DNA of 59,549 bases from Sedimenticola sp. Its GTDB lineage: Bacteria; Pseudomonadota; Gammaproteobacteria; Chromatiales; Chromatiaceae. Where the stretch lies: NCBI GenBank assembly GCA_026984735.1, contig JALSRN010000038.1:1-59549 (forward strand). Reading direction: 5' to 3'. The notes below the pieces were generated by a model. That model saw nothing but the letters and a program-made list of their open reading frames with translations. It made no database searches and was not told the DNA's origin. The position numbers and the translations under genes are program-made. Within the stretch, counting starts at the first letter, position 1. Every line of letters starts with the position of its first letter. Below, piece after piece: positions 17,079-25,651 of the stretch.

Positions 17079-17984
17079 ATGGCCGATCGCAGGTTACAGG
17101 TGTTCTTCACGGTGGCTCGCCTGCTCAGTTTCACCAAGGCGGCGGAAGAGCTTCACATGACCCAGCCGGCGGTCACTTTCCAGGTGCGCCAGCTCGAGGA
17201 GTATTTCAATACCCGCCTGTTCGACCGCACCCACAACCGCATCAGCCTCACCGAGGCGGGGCAGAAGGTCTACGAGTACGCCGACCGCATCTTCGATCTC
17301 TACGACGAGATGGAAGGCATGGTGAAGGAGATGACCGGCGAGATCGGCGGCGCCATCACCATCGGCGCCAGCACCACCATCGCCGAGTACATGCTCCCCT
17401 CGCTCCTCGGCGACTTCCGCAAGAAATACGAGGAGGTGGTGATCCATCTCAAGGTCTCCAACACCGAGGGCATCGTTTCCATGGTGGAGAACAACGTCAT
17501 CGACCTGGGTGTGGTGGAGGCGCCGGTGGCCAACAAGAACCTGGTGGTGGAGACCTGTCTGATGGACAAGCTGGTGGCCATCGTCCCGCCCGGCCACCCC
17601 CTGGCGGAGCGGGAGGTGGTCTCCTTGCCGGAGATCATGCGCTTTCCTTTCATCTGCCGGGAAGAGGGCTCAGGCACCCGCGAGGTGATCGAGGACTACA
17701 TCTGCCATGCCGAAGGTTGCGAGGAGGGGCTCAAGATCGCCATGGAGCTGGGCAGCCCCGAGGCGGTGAAGGGCGCGGTGGAGGCGGGCATGGGCATCTC
17801 CATCGTCTCCGAGGCCACCATCGAGAAGGAGCTCAAGCTGGGAACCCTGGCCAAGGTGGAACTGGATCCGCCCATGGAGCGCCCTTTCTCCTTCGTCCAC
17901 CAGAAGCAGAAGTTCCGCATGCGGGTGATGGACAAGCTGCTGGAGTTCGCGCGCAACTATTGCGACCAGGGAGTGCGGACTTGA
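17079..17984 (+). CDS. LysR-family transcriptional regulator
   Basis: A 301-residue DNA-binding regulator. The N-terminal winged helix-turn-helix is clear: FFTVARLLSFTKAAEELHMTQPAVTFQVRQLE near residues 8-40. A periplasmic-binding-like effector domain follows (GAITIGASTTIAEYMLP near 90, then LVAIVPPGHPLA near 168). The effector region resembles CysL-type regulators and those next to selenium-metabolism genes, but the ligand cannot be told from the sequence. The downstream small gene starts at the overlapping TTG 17981. An AI-2E-type permease follows and may be in the same transcript. Confidence 0.92.
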   Translation: MADRRLQVFFTVARLLSFTKAAEELHMTQPAVTFQVRQLEEYFNTRLFDRTHNRISLTEAGQKVYEYADRIFDLYDEMEGMVKEMTGEIGGAITIGASTTIAEYMLPSLLGDFRKKYEEVVIHLKVSNTEGIVSMVENNVIDLGVVEAPVANKNLVVETCLMDKLVAIVPPGHPLAEREVVSLPEIMRFPFICREEGSGTREVIEDYICHAEGCEEGLKIAMELGSPEAVKGAVEAGMGISIVSEATIEKELKLGTLAKVELDPPMERPFSFVHQKQKFRMRVMDKLLEFARNYCDQGVRT

Positions 17985-18355
17985 ACTTGGGCTCCGCCGT
18001 GCCGTCCCGCGAGGAGCGCCGCCTGCTGGGGCTGTTCCAGCGGTTGGACGATGCCGGTCGCCGCACGCTGCTCGATTTCGCCGAGTTTCTCGCCGACCGG
18101 AGGAGCGCCGGGGAGGCGGGAAGAGAAGAGCCACCCGGCGAGCCGCTCAAGATCCCCAGGCCGGAGAAGGAGTCGGTGGTGGGCGCCATGAAGCGCCTGC
18201 GCCGCACCTATCCCATGGTGGACCCCGATCGCCTGTTGGACGAGGCCTCGGGGTTGATGAGCGCCCATCTGCTGGGCGGGCGGCCGGCGCGGGAGGTGAT
18301 CGACGAGCTGGAGGCGCTCTTTCACCGCCATTTCCGCGCGTTGCGGGGGGAGTGA
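17981..18355 (+). CDS. Small conserved-looking protein of unknown function
   Basis: A 124-residue charged soluble protein with no recognised domain. The N-terminal part is helical (EERRLLGLFQRLDDAGRRTLLDFAEFLA), the middle is a Pro/Glu linker, and the C-terminal half is again helical (AMKRLRRTYPMVDP to VIDELEALFHRHFRALRG). I recall similar proteins sometimes being labelled Crp-like, but no cNMP or helix-turn-helix motif is visible. Coding is supported by tight packing: it overlaps the LysR stop and ends 4 bp before the permease start. The start is uncertain; TTG 17981, TTG 17987 or GTG 17999 are possible. Confidence 0.65.
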   Translation: MNLGSAVPSREERRLLGLFQRLDDAGRRTLLDFAEFLADRRSAGEAGREEPPGEPLKIPRPEKESVVGAMKRLRRTYPMVDPDRLLDEASGLMSAHLLGGRPAREVIDELEALFHRHFRALRGE

Positions 18356-18359
18356 CCGC

Positions 18360-19424
18360 GTGCAACTCATTCTCCAGTGGTTCCGCCGCACCTTTTCCGA
18401 TCCGCAGCTGGTGGTGCTGCTCACCCTTCTGGTGGGGGGCTTCGTGGTGGTGCTCACCATGGGCAACATGCTGGCGCCGGTGCTGGCCAGCATCGTCATC
18501 GCCTATCTGCTGGAGGGCCTGGTGGCGCCCTTGCAGAGGCTGGGGCTGCCGCGCATGGTGGCAGTGGTCATCGTCTTCGTGCTCTTTCTCATCGCCCTGG
18601 GACTCATTCTCTTCGGCTTGCTCCCCTTGTTGTCCCGCCAGGTGAGCCAGCTGGTGCAGCAGCTTCCCAACATGATCACCAAGGGACAGCAGGTTCTCAT
18701 GATGCTTCCGGAAAAGCATCCCGGCCTGATCACCGCCGAACAGGTGCAGGAGGTGATCTCTGCTATCGGGGGCGAAGTGGGAAAGTTGGGGCAGAAGGTG
18801 CTCTCCTGGTCGCTGGCCTCGGTGGTGGGGCTGATCACCGTGTTGGTCTACTTGGTGCTGATGCCGCTGTTGGTCTTCTTCTTCCTCAAAGACAAGAAGC
18901 TGCTGCTGGACTGGGTCTCCAGCCTTCTGCCGGAGGATCGCAAGATCGCCGTGAACGTGTGGCGCGAGGTGGACCGGCAGATCTCCAACTATGTGCGGGG
19001 CAAGTTCATCGAGATCCTCGTCGTGTGGGCGGCCAGCTACGTCACTTTCGTGCTGCTCGGCCTGCAGTACGCGATGCTTCTGAGCCTGCTGGTGGGCCTG
19101 TCCGTGATCATTCCCTACATCGGCGCCACCGTCGTCACCCTGCCGGTGTTGGCGGTGGCTTGGTTCCAATGGGGGTGGACGGCCGACTTCGGCTACCTGG
19201 CGGCGGCCTATTTCGTCATCCAGGCGCTGGACGGCAACGTGCTGGTGCCGCTGCTCTTCTCCGAGGTGGTGAGCCTGCACCCCATCGCCATCATCGTCGC
19301 CATTCTGGTGTTCGGCGGTTTCTGGGGCTTTTGGGGCGTCTTCTTCGCCATTCCCTTGGCCACCCTGGTGAACGCGGTGATCCAGGCCTGGCCGCGCCGG
19401 CGCCGCGGCGAAGCGCCGGCCTGA
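18360..19424 (+). CDS. AI-2E family (PerM/YhhT-like) membrane transporter
   Basis: A 354-residue inner-membrane protein of the AI-2E exporter superfamily. Two N-terminal hydrophobic hairpins (VVLLTLLVGGFVVVL; VAVVIVFVLFLIALGLILFGLL) precede a soluble segment at about residues 95-145. A multi-helix core follows, with SNYVRGKFIEILVVWAASY, GLSVIIPYIGATVVTLPV and the C-terminal FWGFWGVFFAIPLATLVNA; these GxxIPYIG-like and PLA motifs mark the family. The transported compound is not predictable: members have been tied to AI-2 release, Na+/H+ exchange or unknown solutes. The start is GTG 18360. Confidence 0.9.
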   Translation: MQLILQWFRRTFSDPQLVVLLTLLVGGFVVVLTMGNMLAPVLASIVIAYLLEGLVAPLQRLGLPRMVAVVIVFVLFLIALGLILFGLLPLLSRQVSQLVQQLPNMITKGQQVLMMLPEKHPGLITAEQVQEVISAIGGEVGKLGQKVLSWSLASVVGLITVLVYLVLMPLLVFFFLKDKKLLLDWVSSLLPEDRKIAVNVWREVDRQISNYVRGKFIEILVVWAASYVTFVLLGLQYAMLLSLLVGLSVIIPYIGATVVTLPVLAVAWFQWGWTADFGYLAAAYFVIQALDGNVLVPLLFSEVVSLHPIAIIVAILVFGGFWGFWGVFFAIPLATLVNAVIQAWPRRRRGEAPA

Positions 19425-19439
19425 GGGGGCTCGCCCCCT
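19424..19439. terminator. Possible short terminator between convergent genes
   Basis: AGGGGG-CTCG-CCCCCT hairpin directly after the permease stop, followed by a few T, between converging genes. The T-tract is short, so the call is tentative. Confidence 0.4.
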
Positions 19440-19440
19440 T

Positions 19441-21393
19441 TCAGCCGGCTGCAAGGGGCAGCCGCACCTCGAAAGTGGTGCCCCGCTTCGCCTCCGACAC
19501 CACTTCGATGCCGCCGCCATGGGCCTCCACCAGCCGGCGGACGATGGCCAACCCCAGGCCCGTTCCCCGGGCGCGGGTGGTGTAGAAAGGCTCGAACAGT
19601 CGTTCGCGCCGCTCTTCCGGGATGGGCGGCCCCTCATTGTGGACCGCGATGACGACCACTTCCCGCTCCTCCTGGCGGGCGCTCAACGTCACCTCGGTAC
19701 CGGCGGGGGCGGCGTCGATGGCGTTTTTCACCAGGTTGAGCAGGATCTGCAACAGCCGGTCGGGATCGGCGGCGAGCCACAAGCCGGCGTCGCAGCGGAT
19801 TTCCACCCCGATCTCCTTGTCGGCAGCCTCGGCGGCCAGGCTCTCCTTCACCTGCCGCAGCAGCGGTCGCAGCTCGACCCGCTCGACCTTGAGGGTGAGC
19901 GGCCTGGCGTAGAGGAGCACCTCGGCCAGGAGCCGGTCGATGCGCGCCATCTCCCGCTGGGCCAGCTCGAGCCGCTGTTTCTCGGTCTCCGAAGAGCTTC
20001 TCTCCAGCGAGTAGTCGAGCGCCATTCCCACGGTGGCCAGAGGGGTGCGGATCTCGTGGGCGATGCCGGTGACGAACTGGCCGATGGCCGCCAGGCGGGC
20101 ATGTTCGGCGAGTTTCAGGGTGCGGCTGAAGCTGAGGGTGATCACCGTGACCAGGTTGGCCAGCAGTTCCAAATGGAGCGGGCGGTAAGCGTTGGCTTGG
20201 CGGGTGGCGAAGACCAGCACGCCCGGGAGAGGGGCGTGGGTGGCCACCGGCAGAAAGATGGCGTCGCGGCGGTGCCGCTCCGCCAGCACCTCGAGAAAGC
20301 GGTAGCTGCTGTTGAGGGTGGCCACCTCGTGAACGTCGGGAATGTGCAGCGGGCGGCCGCTCTCCATGCACTCTTCCAATAGAGTGTTGGCCAGGGGGAA
20401 GCGGAGGATGCCGAGCCGTTCGGGCTTGCCGTCGCTGTAGGCGCCTTCCAGTTGAATGAGGCCGTCGTTGGCCACGAAGAGAGCGCCCACCCAGTCGAGA
20501 GGCAGCAGGCGGGGAAACTCGTGGGCGACGAACGCCAGGGTCTCGTTCAGGTCGCTGCCCTCCTGCAACCGGGCGGTGAGCCGGAAGAGCGTGTCCAGGC
20601 GGCTGGTGGTCTCGTTGAAAGTGGTGGCCAGCAGGGCCAGCTCGTTGTCGCTCTCCACCGGCAGGCGGTGCGAGAAGTTGCCCGTGGCCACTTCCCTGAA
20701 GCCGCGCACCATGCGGTCGAGAGGGTGGATCACCTTGCGAAAGAACCAGAACATGATGCCGGCGGCGATGAGCAGGGCGCCGGCGAAGGAGAGGCGCACC
20801 ACCAGGCCGGTCTGACGCTCCTGCCGGCGCAGATCGGCATCCAATGCTTCGAGGAGATCGTGGGTGCGCTGCAGCAGAACGGGGTTGTTCTCGACGATGA
20901 GACGGGCCGCCTCCGAAAGATGCGGCATGTCGGCCTTGCCGAGCGTCTTCCGGAGTTTTCGGGCGAAGGCGTTCCATTGGCGTTCGAGCTCTCGGGCGGC
21001 GGCCAGGGTGGCGGAGCCCAGAGAGACTTTCATGGGCATCTCCTGATCCAGCTGCTCCTGGAAGTCGCCGCTGGAGAAGGCCATGCAGAGGTCGTCGAAG
21101 CGGCGGGTGTTGGCCATCAGATCCTGGAAGTAGAGGCGCAGGTCACGTTTATAGGCGGCGTTGTCGAGGGGACGGTTCTCCGCATAGTTCATGGCCTGCA
21201 TGGCCATGTGCTGTGCGGTGGCCTGGAGCTCTCCCGCCAGCCTCAGGACCACGCTCTGGGCCCGCTGTTCGTCCAACATTCTCAGCGTATAGAGGCTGAA
21301 GAGGGTGAAGAGGACGATCAACGCCAGCAGGGCGGCGCCGATCTGGAACCTGAGAGTCCGGCTGAAACGCAAGGGCGGGGTGGTGTTGCTCAC
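19441..21393 (-). CDS. Membrane-bound sensor histidine kinase (orphan)
   Basis: A 650-residue two-component sensor. A first membrane helix (GAALLALIVLFTLFSLYTL) precedes a periplasmic four-helix sensor of about 150 residues, similar in layout to NarX/PilJ-type input domains. A second helix (LSFAGALLIAAGIMFWFF) follows. Then come a HAMP domain (near VIHPLDRMVRGFREVA), a GAF-like domain (about 265-405) and the kinase core. The phosphorylated His is in GIAHEIRTPLA, and the N, G1 and G2 boxes are LLNLVKNAIDAA, VHNEGPPIPEE and GTGLGLAIVRRLVEAHGG. GTG 21393 is preferred over an upstream start that adds basic, unconserved residues. No response regulator gene is adjacent. Confidence 0.9.
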   Translation of the reverse strand: MSNTTPPLRFSRTLRFQIGAALLALIVLFTLFSLYTLRMLDEQRAQSVVLRLAGELQATAQHMAMQAMNYAENRPLDNAAYKRDLRLYFQDLMANTRRFDDLCMAFSSGDFQEQLDQEMPMKVSLGSATLAAARELERQWNAFARKLRKTLGKADMPHLSEAARLIVENNPVLLQRTHDLLEALDADLRRQERQTGLVVRLSFAGALLIAAGIMFWFFRKVIHPLDRMVRGFREVATGNFSHRLPVESDNELALLATTFNETTSRLDTLFRLTARLQEGSDLNETLAFVAHEFPRLLPLDWVGALFVANDGLIQLEGAYSDGKPERLGILRFPLANTLLEECMESGRPLHIPDVHEVATLNSSYRFLEVLAERHRRDAIFLPVATHAPLPGVLVFATRQANAYRPLHLELLANLVTVITLSFSRTLKLAEHARLAAIGQFVTGIAHEIRTPLATVGMALDYSLERSSSETEKQRLELAQREMARIDRLLAEVLLYARPLTLKVERVELRPLLRQVKESLAAEAADKEIGVEIRCDAGLWLAADPDRLLQILLNLVKNAIDAAPAGTEVTLSARQEEREVVVIAVHNEGPPIPEERRERLFEPFYTTRARGTGLGLAIVRRLVEAHGGGIEVVSEAKRGTTFEVRLPLAAG

Positions 21394-21533
21394 GACAATG
21401 TCACCATTATGGCAGTAAAATCGGCGCCGGGGAGGGAATCGCGGGGCGTTGGCGCGAAAGGACCGGGGCAAGTCGAGGCGCTCGTCACCCGTCCCCCAAG
21501 GCTCCCTTCATCACACAAGACCAGGACGCCATC

Positions 21534-22451
21534 GTGGATCTTTCTTCCTGCCAAGAACTTTTGACCCTACGCGACTGGGTGCGGTGGGGCGCCAGCCGTT
21601 TCATCGAGGCCGGCCTCTTTTTCGGTCATGGCACCGACAACGCTTTCGACGAAGCGCTGGCGCTGGTGCTGCACGCCCTCCATCTGGACCACGATCACGG
21701 GCTGACCTACCTGGACGCTCGTCTCACCCGCGAGGAGAAGGAACGGGTGCTGGGCTATTTCAGACTGCGGGTGGAAGAGCGGCTGCCCGCCGCCTACATC
21801 ACCCACGAGGCCTGGTTCGCCGGTCTCTCTTTCTACGTGAACGAGAACGTGCTGGTGCCCCGTTCCCCCATCGCCGAGCTGATCGAACAGGGTTTCGAGC
21901 CCTGGCTCAACGACGAGGAGGAGGTGCGCATTCTCGATCTGTGCACCGGCAGCGGCTGCATCGCCATCGCTTGCGCCCACTACCTGCCCCATGCGCGGGT
22001 GGACGCGTCGGACATCTCCCCGTCGGCCCTGGAGGTGGCGCAGGTGAATCTGGACCGTCACCAGTTGCAGGGGCGCGTGAGCCTGTTCCGATCCGATCTC
22101 TTCGATGAACTGCCCGAGGCGCGGTACGATCTCATCGTCAGCAATCCTCCCTACGTGAGCAGCGAGGAGATGGAGTCGCTGCCGGAAGAGTATGGCCACG
22201 AGCCGGCGCTGGGGCTGGAGGCGGGCGCCGATGGCCTGGAGATCGTGTCGCGCATCCTCGCCCAAGGGGCTCGCTGGCTGAAACCGGGTGGTATCATGGT
22301 GGTCGAAGTGGGCGACAGCATGGAGAATCTGACGCGCCGCTATCCGCGGGTGCCCTTTCTGTGGCTCGATTTCCAGCGGGGCGGCCATGGAGTTTTTCTG
22401 CTCACCGCCGAACAGTTGCAGCAATATCAGGACCAGCTTTCCGAGGAGTGA
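21534..22451 (+). CDS. prmB: Ribosomal protein uL3 glutamine N5-methyltransferase PrmB
   Basis: Methylates a glutamine of ribosomal protein L3 using S-adenosylmethionine. The 305-residue protein has the PrmB/HemK layout: a helical N-terminal domain (LRDWVRWGASRF, then LPAAYITHEAWFAGLSFYV), the SAM-binding motif LDLCTGSGCIAIA near residue 138, and the catalytic NPPYV motif near 205. VPRSPIAELIEQGF is characteristic of PrmB rather than PrmC. The start is GTG 21534. It is followed closely by a small unknown gene and hemN. Confidence 0.95.
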   Translation: MDLSSCQELLTLRDWVRWGASRFIEAGLFFGHGTDNAFDEALALVLHALHLDHDHGLTYLDARLTREEKERVLGYFRLRVEERLPAAYITHEAWFAGLSFYVNENVLVPRSPIAELIEQGFEPWLNDEEEVRILDLCTGSGCIAIACAHYLPHARVDASDISPSALEVAQVNLDRHQLQGRVSLFRSDLFDELPEARYDLIVSNPPYVSSEEMESLPEEYGHEPALGLEAGADGLEIVSRILAQGARWLKPGGIMVVEVGDSMENLTRRYPRVPFLWLDFQRGGHGVFLLTAEQLQQYQDQLSEE

Positions 22452-22459
22452 CCAAGAAG

Positions 22460-22786
22460 ATGAGCCTGCGCCGCGCCAAGAGTGCCGAAGAGTATGTCGA
22501 ATGGGTGAAGAACGCCGTCTTCGAGGTGGCCGATCTGCGCGACTGCTACGATTACGAGCTGGAGATGGAGGATCTCACCCGCTATCCTCTCTGGCTCGAT
22601 CCTCTGGAAGAGAGCATCAAGGAGCTCTACGACCAGATGGCGGAGGGGCGTTACCATTTCGGGCGCGAGGATCTGCCCTTCATGGAGATCGTGCACCGGC
22701 ACGGCGACCAGATCCCCTTCCACACCCTTCTCAAGCAGATCAACGAGACCCACCGCAAGGGGCTCGACGTGGAAGAAGAGACGTGA
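22460..22786 (+). CDS. Small acidic protein of unknown function, upstream of hemN
   Basis: A 108-residue, strongly acidic soluble protein rich in aromatic and charged residues (MSLRRAKSAEEYVEWVKNAV; YDYELEMEDLTRYPLWLDPL; KELYDQMAEGRYHFGREDLP). No domain is recognised. Coding is supported by its snug fit: it starts 8 bp after prmB and stops 2 bp before the hemN ATG, so it is probably cotranscribed and coupled with hemN. It has no cysteines, metal motif or membrane segment. A role linked to HemN would rest on position only. Confidence 0.75.
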   Translation: MSLRRAKSAEEYVEWVKNAVFEVADLRDCYDYELEMEDLTRYPLWLDPLEESIKELYDQMAEGRYHFGREDLPFMEIVHRHGDQIPFHTLLKQINETHRKGLDVEEET

Positions 22787-22788
22787 AG

Positions 22789-24171
22789 ATGCAGCAACAG
22801 CTGATTCTCGACGACGCCCTCATCGCCAAGTACGATCAGAGCGGCCCCCGCTACACCTCCTACCCCACGGCGGTGCAGTTTCACGACGGCTTCGGCAACG
22901 CCGACTATGCGCGCATCGCCCGCGAGAGCAACGCAAGCGGCCGCCCCTTGTCGCTCTATTTCCACATTCCGTTCTGCGACACCATCTGCTTCTATTGCGC
23001 TTGCAACAAGGTGGCCACCAAGGATCGCAGCAAGGGGGGCGAATACCTGCGCCGGTTGCACCGCGAGATCGCCCTCCAGGCCGAGCTGTTCGACGCGGAC
23101 CGGCCGGTGGCCCAGCTCCACTGGGGCGGGGGCACGCCCACTTTCATCAGCCACGACGAGATGCGCGAGCTGATGCGGGTCACGGGGGACCATTTCCACC
23201 TGCTTCCCGACGACCAGGGCGAATACTCCATCGAGATCGATCCTCGTGAAGCCACCGCCGAGACCGTGGCTCTGCTGCGCGAGATCGGTTTCAATCGCAT
23301 GAGCCTGGGAGTGCAGGATTTCGATCCCAGGGTGCAGCGGGCGGTGAACCGCCTGCAGAGCGAGGAGCAGACCCTGGCCGTGCTCGAGGCGGCCCGTGCC
23401 GAGGGGTTCCGTTCGGTGAGCATCGATCTCATCTACGGTCTTCCCTTCCAGAGCCGCGAAAGTTTCGAACGCACCCTGGAGCGCATCGTCGAGGCGGCGC
23501 CCGACCGGCTCTCGGTCTTCAATTACGCCCACCTTCCGCAGATCTTCAAGCCCCAGCGGCGCATCGACGCGCGGGCGTTGCCGCCCCCGGAGGTGAAGCT
23601 GGAGATCCTGCACATGACGGCCTCCAAGCTGGCCGATGCCGGCTACGTCTACATCGGCATGGACCACTTCGCCAAGCCGGACGACGAACTGGCGCGGGCC
23701 CAGCGGGAGGGGACCCTCTATCGCAACTTTCAGGGCTACTCCACCCACGCCGACTGCGATCTGATCGGGCTGGGCATCACCTCCATCGGCAAGGTGGGCA
23801 ACTGCTACGCCCAGAACCTCAAAGAGCTGGAGAGCTATTACGCCCGCGTCGACGCCGGTGAGCTGGCGATCTTCCGCGGGCTGGAGCTGACGCCGGAGGA
23901 CGAGTTGCGGCGGGACGTCATCACCCGGCTCATCTGCAATTTCGTGCTCGACTACCAGTCGGTGGAGCGGCGTTGGGGCATCGACTTCCAGGCGCATTTC
24001 CGCGACGAGCTGCGGCGGCTCGAAGAGATGGCCGCCGACGGCCTGCTGGAGCTGGACAAGAAGGGGATCCGGGTGCGGCCGGTGGGGCGCATGCTGATCC
24101 GCAACATCTGCATGGTGTTCGACGCCTACCTCGAACGGGCCGCGGGGCAACGTTTTTCACGGGTCATTTGA
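22789..24171 (+). CDS. hemN: Oxygen-independent coproporphyrinogen III dehydrogenase
   Basis: A radical-SAM enzyme that converts coproporphyrinogen III to protoporphyrinogen IX without oxygen. The protein has 460 residues. The 4Fe-4S cluster motif CxxxCxxC is FCDTICFYCACNK near residues 61-73, with the fourth conserved Cys at C71. GPRYTSYPTA near residue 19 and HWGGGTPTF near 112 are typical. HFAKPDDELA and NFQGYSTHADCDL distinguish true HemN from HemW. ATG 22789 is preferred to GTG 22783 because the GGAAGAAGAG site is too close to the GTG. It implies heme synthesis under low oxygen. Confidence 0.97.
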   Translation: MQQQLILDDALIAKYDQSGPRYTSYPTAVQFHDGFGNADYARIARESNASGRPLSLYFHIPFCDTICFYCACNKVATKDRSKGGEYLRRLHREIALQAELFDADRPVAQLHWGGGTPTFISHDEMRELMRVTGDHFHLLPDDQGEYSIEIDPREATAETVALLREIGFNRMSLGVQDFDPRVQRAVNRLQSEEQTLAVLEAARAEGFRSVSIDLIYGLPFQSRESFERTLERIVEAAPDRLSVFNYAHLPQIFKPQRRIDARALPPPEVKLEILHMTASKLADAGYVYIGMDHFAKPDDELARAQREGTLYRNFQGYSTHADCDLIGLGITSIGKVGNCYAQNLKELESYYARVDAGELAIFRGLELTPEDELRRDVITRLICNFVLDYQSVERRWGIDFQAHFRDELRRLEEMAADGLLELDKKGIRVRPVGRMLIRNICMVFDAYLERAAGQRFSRVI

Positions 24172-24194
24172 AGGCGGACGGGCGGTCCGTCCTT
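24171..24194. terminator. Hairpin between convergent hemN and HD-GYP genes
   Basis: AAGG-CGGAC pairs with GTCCG-T-CCTT around a 5-nt loop, with one bulged base. It begins at the last base of the hemN stop. No T-run follows on either strand, so it may act weakly or with Rho. Confidence 0.3.
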
Positions 24195-24197
24195 CAT

Positions 24198-25415
24198 CTA
24201 CATGAGGCAGGGCGTCTGCGCCTCGTCCTTACAGCGGTGATGGATCGATTGGATCTGCTCACTGGCCGTGAAGAAGGCTTCCACGCAGCCGGGATCGAAA
24301 CGGCTTCCGGCATTTTTTCGCACATAGTCGAAGCTCCGCTCCAGAGACCAGGCTTCTTTGTAGGGGCGCACCGTGGTCAGCGCATCGAAAGTGTCGGCGA
24401 TCGCCACGATGCGCGATTCCACCGGGATCTCCTCCCGCGACAGGCCCCGCGGATACCCTTTCCCGTCCCACCGTTCGTGGTGTGACAGCGCGATGGAGGC
24501 AGCCATCTGCAGGTAGGGAGAGCTGCTTTTCGCCAGGATGTCGTGGCCGATGGTGGTGTGCCGCTTCATCACTTCGTGCTCTTCGGCGGTGAGACGACCC
24601 GGCTTGAGCAGAATGGCGTCGGGAATGCCGATCTTGCCGATGTCGTGCATGGGCGACGCATATTCCAGAAGGTCGAGGGTGGCGGCGGGAAGCTCCATCG
24701 CTTCGGCGATGGCCACGCTGTAGCGGGCCATGCGCTGAATGTGGTTGCCGGTGCCCTCGTCGCGGAACTCGCCGGCCTTGGCCAGGCAGAAGAGGGTTTC
24801 ATGTTCGCGCCGCTTGATCTGCCGGGTGGCCTGGGCGATCTGCTGCTCCAGGTTCTCGGCGCGGTGCATCGCCTCCTGCTGATAACGGTGGAGCAAAAGC
24901 AGGTTTCGGCAGCGCGCCTGGCACTCGTAGTGGTCGAAGGGGCGGTTGAGGAAGTCGGTGGCGCCTGCCTCCAGGGCTTCGTAGCGGATGTGGCGGTCTT
25001 CGACGATGGTGACCACCACGATGGGGGTGTGCGCACAGCCGGGCAGCGCACGAAATCGGCGGATCACTTCGATGCCGTCGAGAGCCGGCATGCGGTAATC
25101 AGTGATGAGCAGGTCGGGAGGATTGAGACGGCATGCTTCCAGCGCTTCGAACGGGTCGGCGTAGGAGCACTGGGTGATCTCGGGCGAGATGTTCTCCACC
25201 ACGCGCTCGAGGATGGTACGGCCGGTGGATTGATCGTCGATGATCACCACATGCTGAGCGTGTTCTGCCTGTGTGGAAGAGGAGGGGGCCTTTTCCAGGA
25301 TCGGTGAGTGTCGGTTGCTGGTTATCATGGTGCTCTCGCTCGTCTGGGGAGGGCGGCCTGGAAGCTCCTGTTTCTCTGTCCTGTCCGCCTCTTCGTATAC
25401 TGCTTCAGCATCCAC
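24198..25415 (-). CDS. Response regulator with HD-GYP cyclic-di-GMP phosphodiesterase domain (RpfG-like)
   Basis: A 405-residue protein. A receiver domain (VVIIDDQSTGRTILERVV near residue 56; phospho-acceptor Asp in LLITDYRMPALDG near 102) is joined by a coiled linker to an HD-GYP output domain. HD-GYP motifs are intact: FRDEGTGNHIQRMARY, SPMHDIGKIGIPDAIL, RHTTIGHDIL, HHERWDGKGYP and DTFDALTTVRPYKEAW. Cleavage of c-di-GMP is therefore likely. GTG 25415 has an excellent AAAGGAG site five bases upstream; ATG 25328 (MITSNRH) lacks one but would remove an unusual acidic 29-residue extension. No sensor kinase is adjacent. Confidence 0.93.
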   Translation of the reverse strand: MDAEAVYEEADRTEKQELPGRPPQTSESTMITSNRHSPILEKAPSSSTQAEHAQHVVIIDDQSTGRTILERVVENISPEITQCSYADPFEALEACRLNPPDLLITDYRMPALDGIEVIRRFRALPGCAHTPIVVVTIVEDRHIRYEALEAGATDFLNRPFDHYECQARCRNLLLLHRYQQEAMHRAENLEQQIAQATRQIKRREHETLFCLAKAGEFRDEGTGNHIQRMARYSVAIAEAMELPAATLDLLEYASPMHDIGKIGIPDAILLKPGRLTAEEHEVMKRHTTIGHDILAKSSSPYLQMAASIALSHHERWDGKGYPRGLSREEIPVESRIVAIADTFDALTTVRPYKEAWSLERSFDYVRKNAGSRFDPGCVEAFFTASEQIQSIHHRCKDEAQTPCLM

Positions 25416-25651
25416 GTCCGCTCCTTTGCGTGGGAGTCCTGGGAGTGCCGGGATGTGTGAAGAAAAGAAAATTTGCCCGACACTCCAAAGGGTTACGCGG
25501 CTCCAGTGTAACCATTTTCCTGGTTTCTGGAAGAGCGGGCGGTGGAAAAAATGGAGAAAATGGCCGGATTGTGAACGCCGTCCCTTTTCTGTGGCATAGA
25601 GGCTAGAATCAGTGGGATCAAACCATTACTCAACTCCCCCGGAGACTGCTC
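25416..25651. other. 236-bp divergent intergenic region
   Basis: Separates the HD-GYP gene (minus) from moaB (plus). TAGAAT at about 25604 is a possible moaB -10 and TACACT on the minus strand a possible HD-GYP -10; neither has a convincing -35. No gene, RNA or repeat was recognised. Confidence 0.5.

Noticed and set aside
19634-20977. Alternative minus-strand frame inside the histidine kinase gene
   Set aside because: It is out of frame with an intact kinase and has Arg/Pro/Gly composition typical of GC-rich shadows.
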